Source of the DNA: CAYXZO01 sp964469505
GTDB lineage: Bacteria > Fidelibacterota > UBA8477 > JABMPR01
Length of the DNA: 64,000 nucleotides
Reading direction: 5' to 3'
NCBI GenBank assembly: GCA_964469505.1
Contig: CAYXZO010000001.1
Span: forward strand, 62,001-126,000
Positions 62,382 to 64,000 of this stretch are shown here, in pieces (position 1 is the first letter of the stretch; the number at the start of each line of letters is the position of its first letter). A program made the position numbers and the translations under genes. The notes below the pieces were generated by a model. That model had not been told where the DNA came from. It made no database searches and worked only from the letters and a program-made list of their open reading frames with translations.

Positions 62382-63682
62382 GTGAGCCTTTCGTAAATCA
62401 GCGGCGGGGGTTCCGGTTGTGAAGGGGTAATCCGGAATACCTCCGGGAGGGCTTGTTTGACCAACTCTGCTGCAGCCCGGGAGGGGGCCAGAATCTTCAC
62501 CAAAGGGGTTCCCTTTTCTACTTCATCCCCAATTTTCCTGAAAATGAGAAAGCCCGTCCGGGGATCAACAGTATCACTCTTCTGCTTCCTCCCGGCCTTA
62601 AGTTCAATGGCCAGAAATCCTAACCGCATGGTATCTATTTCCGCCAGATAACCCCCTTCGGGCGCTACAAATTCCTCCACCACCGGCGCCGGAGGATATT
62701 TCTCCGGATATTCTAAAACGGAGATATCACCTCCCTGGTTGCGGCATATTCGTAAAAACATTTCCAGAGCTGAACCGTCTTCCAACGCTTTTACCTGGCG
62801 TTCCCGGGCTTCCGCTTCCGTAAGTGAAGGTTCTGCCATTCGACACAGCTCTGTTCCCAGCGCCAAGGTTAATTCTTTTACATCTTCTGGTCCTTTACCC
62901 TGTAGGACTTCCAGAGACTCCCGCACTTCCAGCCAGTTTCCGACAGCGTGCCCTAGCGGTTGATTCATATCCGTCAACAACGCCCGGGTATCCACGCCAT
63001 AATACTTACCAATGCGGATAAGCGTTTGGGCCAGCTTGCGAGCATGTTCCCTATCAGTCATAAAAGCCCCGTTGCCCGTCTTGACATCCAGGATCAAACC
63101 GTTCAAACCTTCGGCTAGTTTCTTGCTCATTATACTGGCGGAAATCAAAGGGATGGAACGCACTGTCGCAGTTACATCTCGCAGGGCATATAGCTTGCGA
63201 TCCGCTGGGCAAATATCCTCCGTCTGGCCGATAAGCGCCACTTTATCTTCGAGCACCAATTCCTCAAAACGAGCTGGCGGCAGATTGACGTCAAACCCGG
63301 GGATGGATTCCAATTTATCCAGAGTTCCGCCGGTGTGCCCCAGGCCCCGTCCTGAAATCATGGGGATGTGGAGTCCCAGAGCTCCCATGAGGGGAGCCAA
63401 TATCAGGGAAATCTTATCACCCACCCCTCCGGTGGAATGTTTATCCGCCACGTAACCTTCGGCGGCACTGAAATCAAACCGGCGACCGGATTCCAACATC
63501 ACCTTGGTCAGAGCGAACAACTCCTCATCTTCCATGCCCCGGATGTAAATGGCCATCAAAAGGGCCGCCATCTGGTAATCTGGCACCTCCCCAGCGGTGT
63601 AGGCTTTGATAAAAGCGGTCAGATCCTCAGGAGCCAACTGCCCTCCATCGGCTTTCTGGGCGATGATGTTGTAAGGAATCAT
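62378..63682 (-). CDS. pdp: Pyrimidine-nucleoside phosphorylase
   Basis: A 434-residue enzyme of usual length. The phosphate-binding motif DKHSTGGVGDKISL is at 80-93, followed by SGRGLGHTGGTLDKLESIPGF, the pyrimidine-site KKLAEGLNGLILDVKTGNGAFM and the C-terminal barrel-sandwich domain (VEEFVAPEGGYLAEIDTMRLG, GFLIFRKIGDEVEKGTPLVKILAP). It cleaves uridine, deoxyuridine or thymidine with phosphate to the base and (deoxy)ribose-1-phosphate. I cannot separate deoA from pdp specificity by eye. Its ATG overlaps the stop of the carbonic-anhydrase-like gene (ATGA). Confidence 0.93.
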   Translation of the reverse strand: MIPYNIIAQKADGGQLAPEDLTAFIKAYTAGEVPDYQMAALLMAIYIRGMEDEELFALTKVMLESGRRFDFSAAEGYVADKHSTGGVGDKISLILAPLMGALGLHIPMISGRGLGHTGGTLDKLESIPGFDVNLPPARFEELVLEDKVALIGQTEDICPADRKLYALRDVTATVRSIPLISASIMSKKLAEGLNGLILDVKTGNGAFMTDREHARKLAQTLIRIGKYYGVDTRALLTDMNQPLGHAVGNWLEVRESLEVLQGKGPEDVKELTLALGTELCRMAEPSLTEAEARERQVKALEDGSALEMFLRICRNQGGDISVLEYPEKYPPAPVVEEFVAPEGGYLAEIDTMRLGFLAIELKAGRKQKSDTVDPRTGFLIFRKIGDEVEKGTPLVKILAPSRAAAELVKQALPEVFRITPSQPEPPPLIYERLT

Positions 63683-64000
63683 TTCTCCCTCCGATAAATG
63701 GCACTCAATTCCAGGTAATGATCACAGCTCTGGGAGATGCGTTGGGCCAGCTCAGGAGTTACCTCTCCCTTATATTGAGCCGGAACGCCCATAAAGATGG
63801 TTTTAGGAGCCAGCTCAGTCCTTTCTCGTACCAAAGCCCCAGCCCCCACCAAGGCTCCGGCCCCAATACGTGCCCAACTGAGGATTACGGCCCCCATTCC
63901 AATCAAAGCCTCATCCCCGATCTCACAGCCATGGATTATACACCCATGCCCGATAGTGACCCTTTGGCCGATAATACAGGGGCCGTCAGCGGATTCCACA
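63679..64000 (-). CDS. Gamma-carbonic-anhydrase-like left-handed beta-helix protein, 5' end cut by the window edge
   Basis: The last 107 or so codons of a gene that continues past 64000. Hexapeptide repeats are clear (IGHGCIIHGCEIGDEALIGMGAVIL, IGAGALVGAGALV), and GVPAQYKGEVTPE is the usual end of the PaaY/YrdA/CaiE family. A His in IGHGCIIHG fits the zinc ligands of that family, but the first ligand lies outside the window. Carbonic anhydrase activity is shown for only some members. The stop overlaps the pyrimidine-nucleoside phosphorylase start. Confidence 0.88.
   Translation of the reverse strand, partial: VESADGPCIIGQRVTIGHGCIIHGCEIGDEALIGMGAVILSWARIGAGALVGAGALVRERTELAPKTIFMGVPAQYKGEVTPELAQRISQSCDHYLELSAIYRREK

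Noticed and set aside
1..64000. tRNA, rRNA, riboswitch, CRISPR array, prophage or integrase
   Set aside because: I looked through the intergenic spaces and saw no cloverleaf, no rRNA sequence, no known riboswitch core, no repeat-spacer array and no integrase or transposase gene. A covariance-model scan would be decisive and could not be run.

Overview
The window looks like a chromosome segment of a diderm (Gram-negative-type) bacterium of intermediate GC, with no rRNA or tRNA gene visible. Several proteins end in outer-membrane beta-barrel strands. There is an LpxH-type lipid A hydrolase, a DapF for diaminopimelate murein, LolA-like and RND export proteins, many lipoproteins, and one secreted protein with a type-A (Por-like) C-terminal sorting tail of the kind used by type IX secretion. 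An SbsA-type Ig-like lipoprotein and a very large peptidase-MA/PD40/beta-barrel protein point the same way. Together these suggest the FCB superphylum or a neighbouring uncultured lineage (Marinimicrobia, Calditrichota, KSB1 or similar). The phylum is an inference from gene content only.

Layout. 1-2509: start of an acyl-CoA carboxylase beta subunit (cut by the left edge) behind a TPR/thioredoxin lipoprotein. 2688-3899: secreted class II glutamine-amidotransferase-like protein. 4425-14269: capsule/exopolysaccharide locus (Wzi-like barrel, WecB-type epimerase, GT2 glycosyltransferase, SLBB export protein, WbpA-type dehydrogenase, RfbB, Ugd) with a decayed membrane-protein gene at 6179 and an AT-rich core. 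14353-27455: long leftward housekeeping run (NlpC/P60, trpS, scpA, scpB, rluB-like, Rossmann protein, cmk, rpsA, ybbR-like, tsaD, vWA-like membrane protein). 27836-32832: TetR-controlled RND export operon. 32833-39687: accessory region with a TGTCATTGCGAG-type MITE, a GH13 lipoprotein, a DUF3228-like gene and a beta-propeller/caspase lipoprotein bracketed by two near-identical 92-bp direct repeats. 39688-41512: pncA-pncB NAD salvage pair. 41715-54673: leftward group with a SpoIIE-type phosphatase, manC, dapF, Ig-like lipoprotein, sfsA, tgt, radA, mlaE and a giant outer-membrane protease/propeller/barrel. 54813-55127: orphan microcompartment shell protein with its own promoter and terminator. 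55276-58038: lpxH, then a coupled HEAT-repeat/FxLYD pair. 58221-61758: TonB-receptor-like barrel, nitroreductase and MarR regulator. 61866-64000: flavin reductase, pyrimidine-nucleoside phosphorylase and a gamma-carbonic-anhydrase-like protein cut by the right edge.

Genes are tightly packed and often translationally coupled (ATGA, TAATG or TGAATG junctions). The strongest candidates for unusual biology are the direct-repeat-flanked caspase/propeller lipoprotein, the lone BMC shell gene with its own transcription unit, the exported Ntn-type amidotransferase whose nucleophile sits at the apparent signal-cleavage site, and ribosomal protein S1 with long charged tails at both ends.
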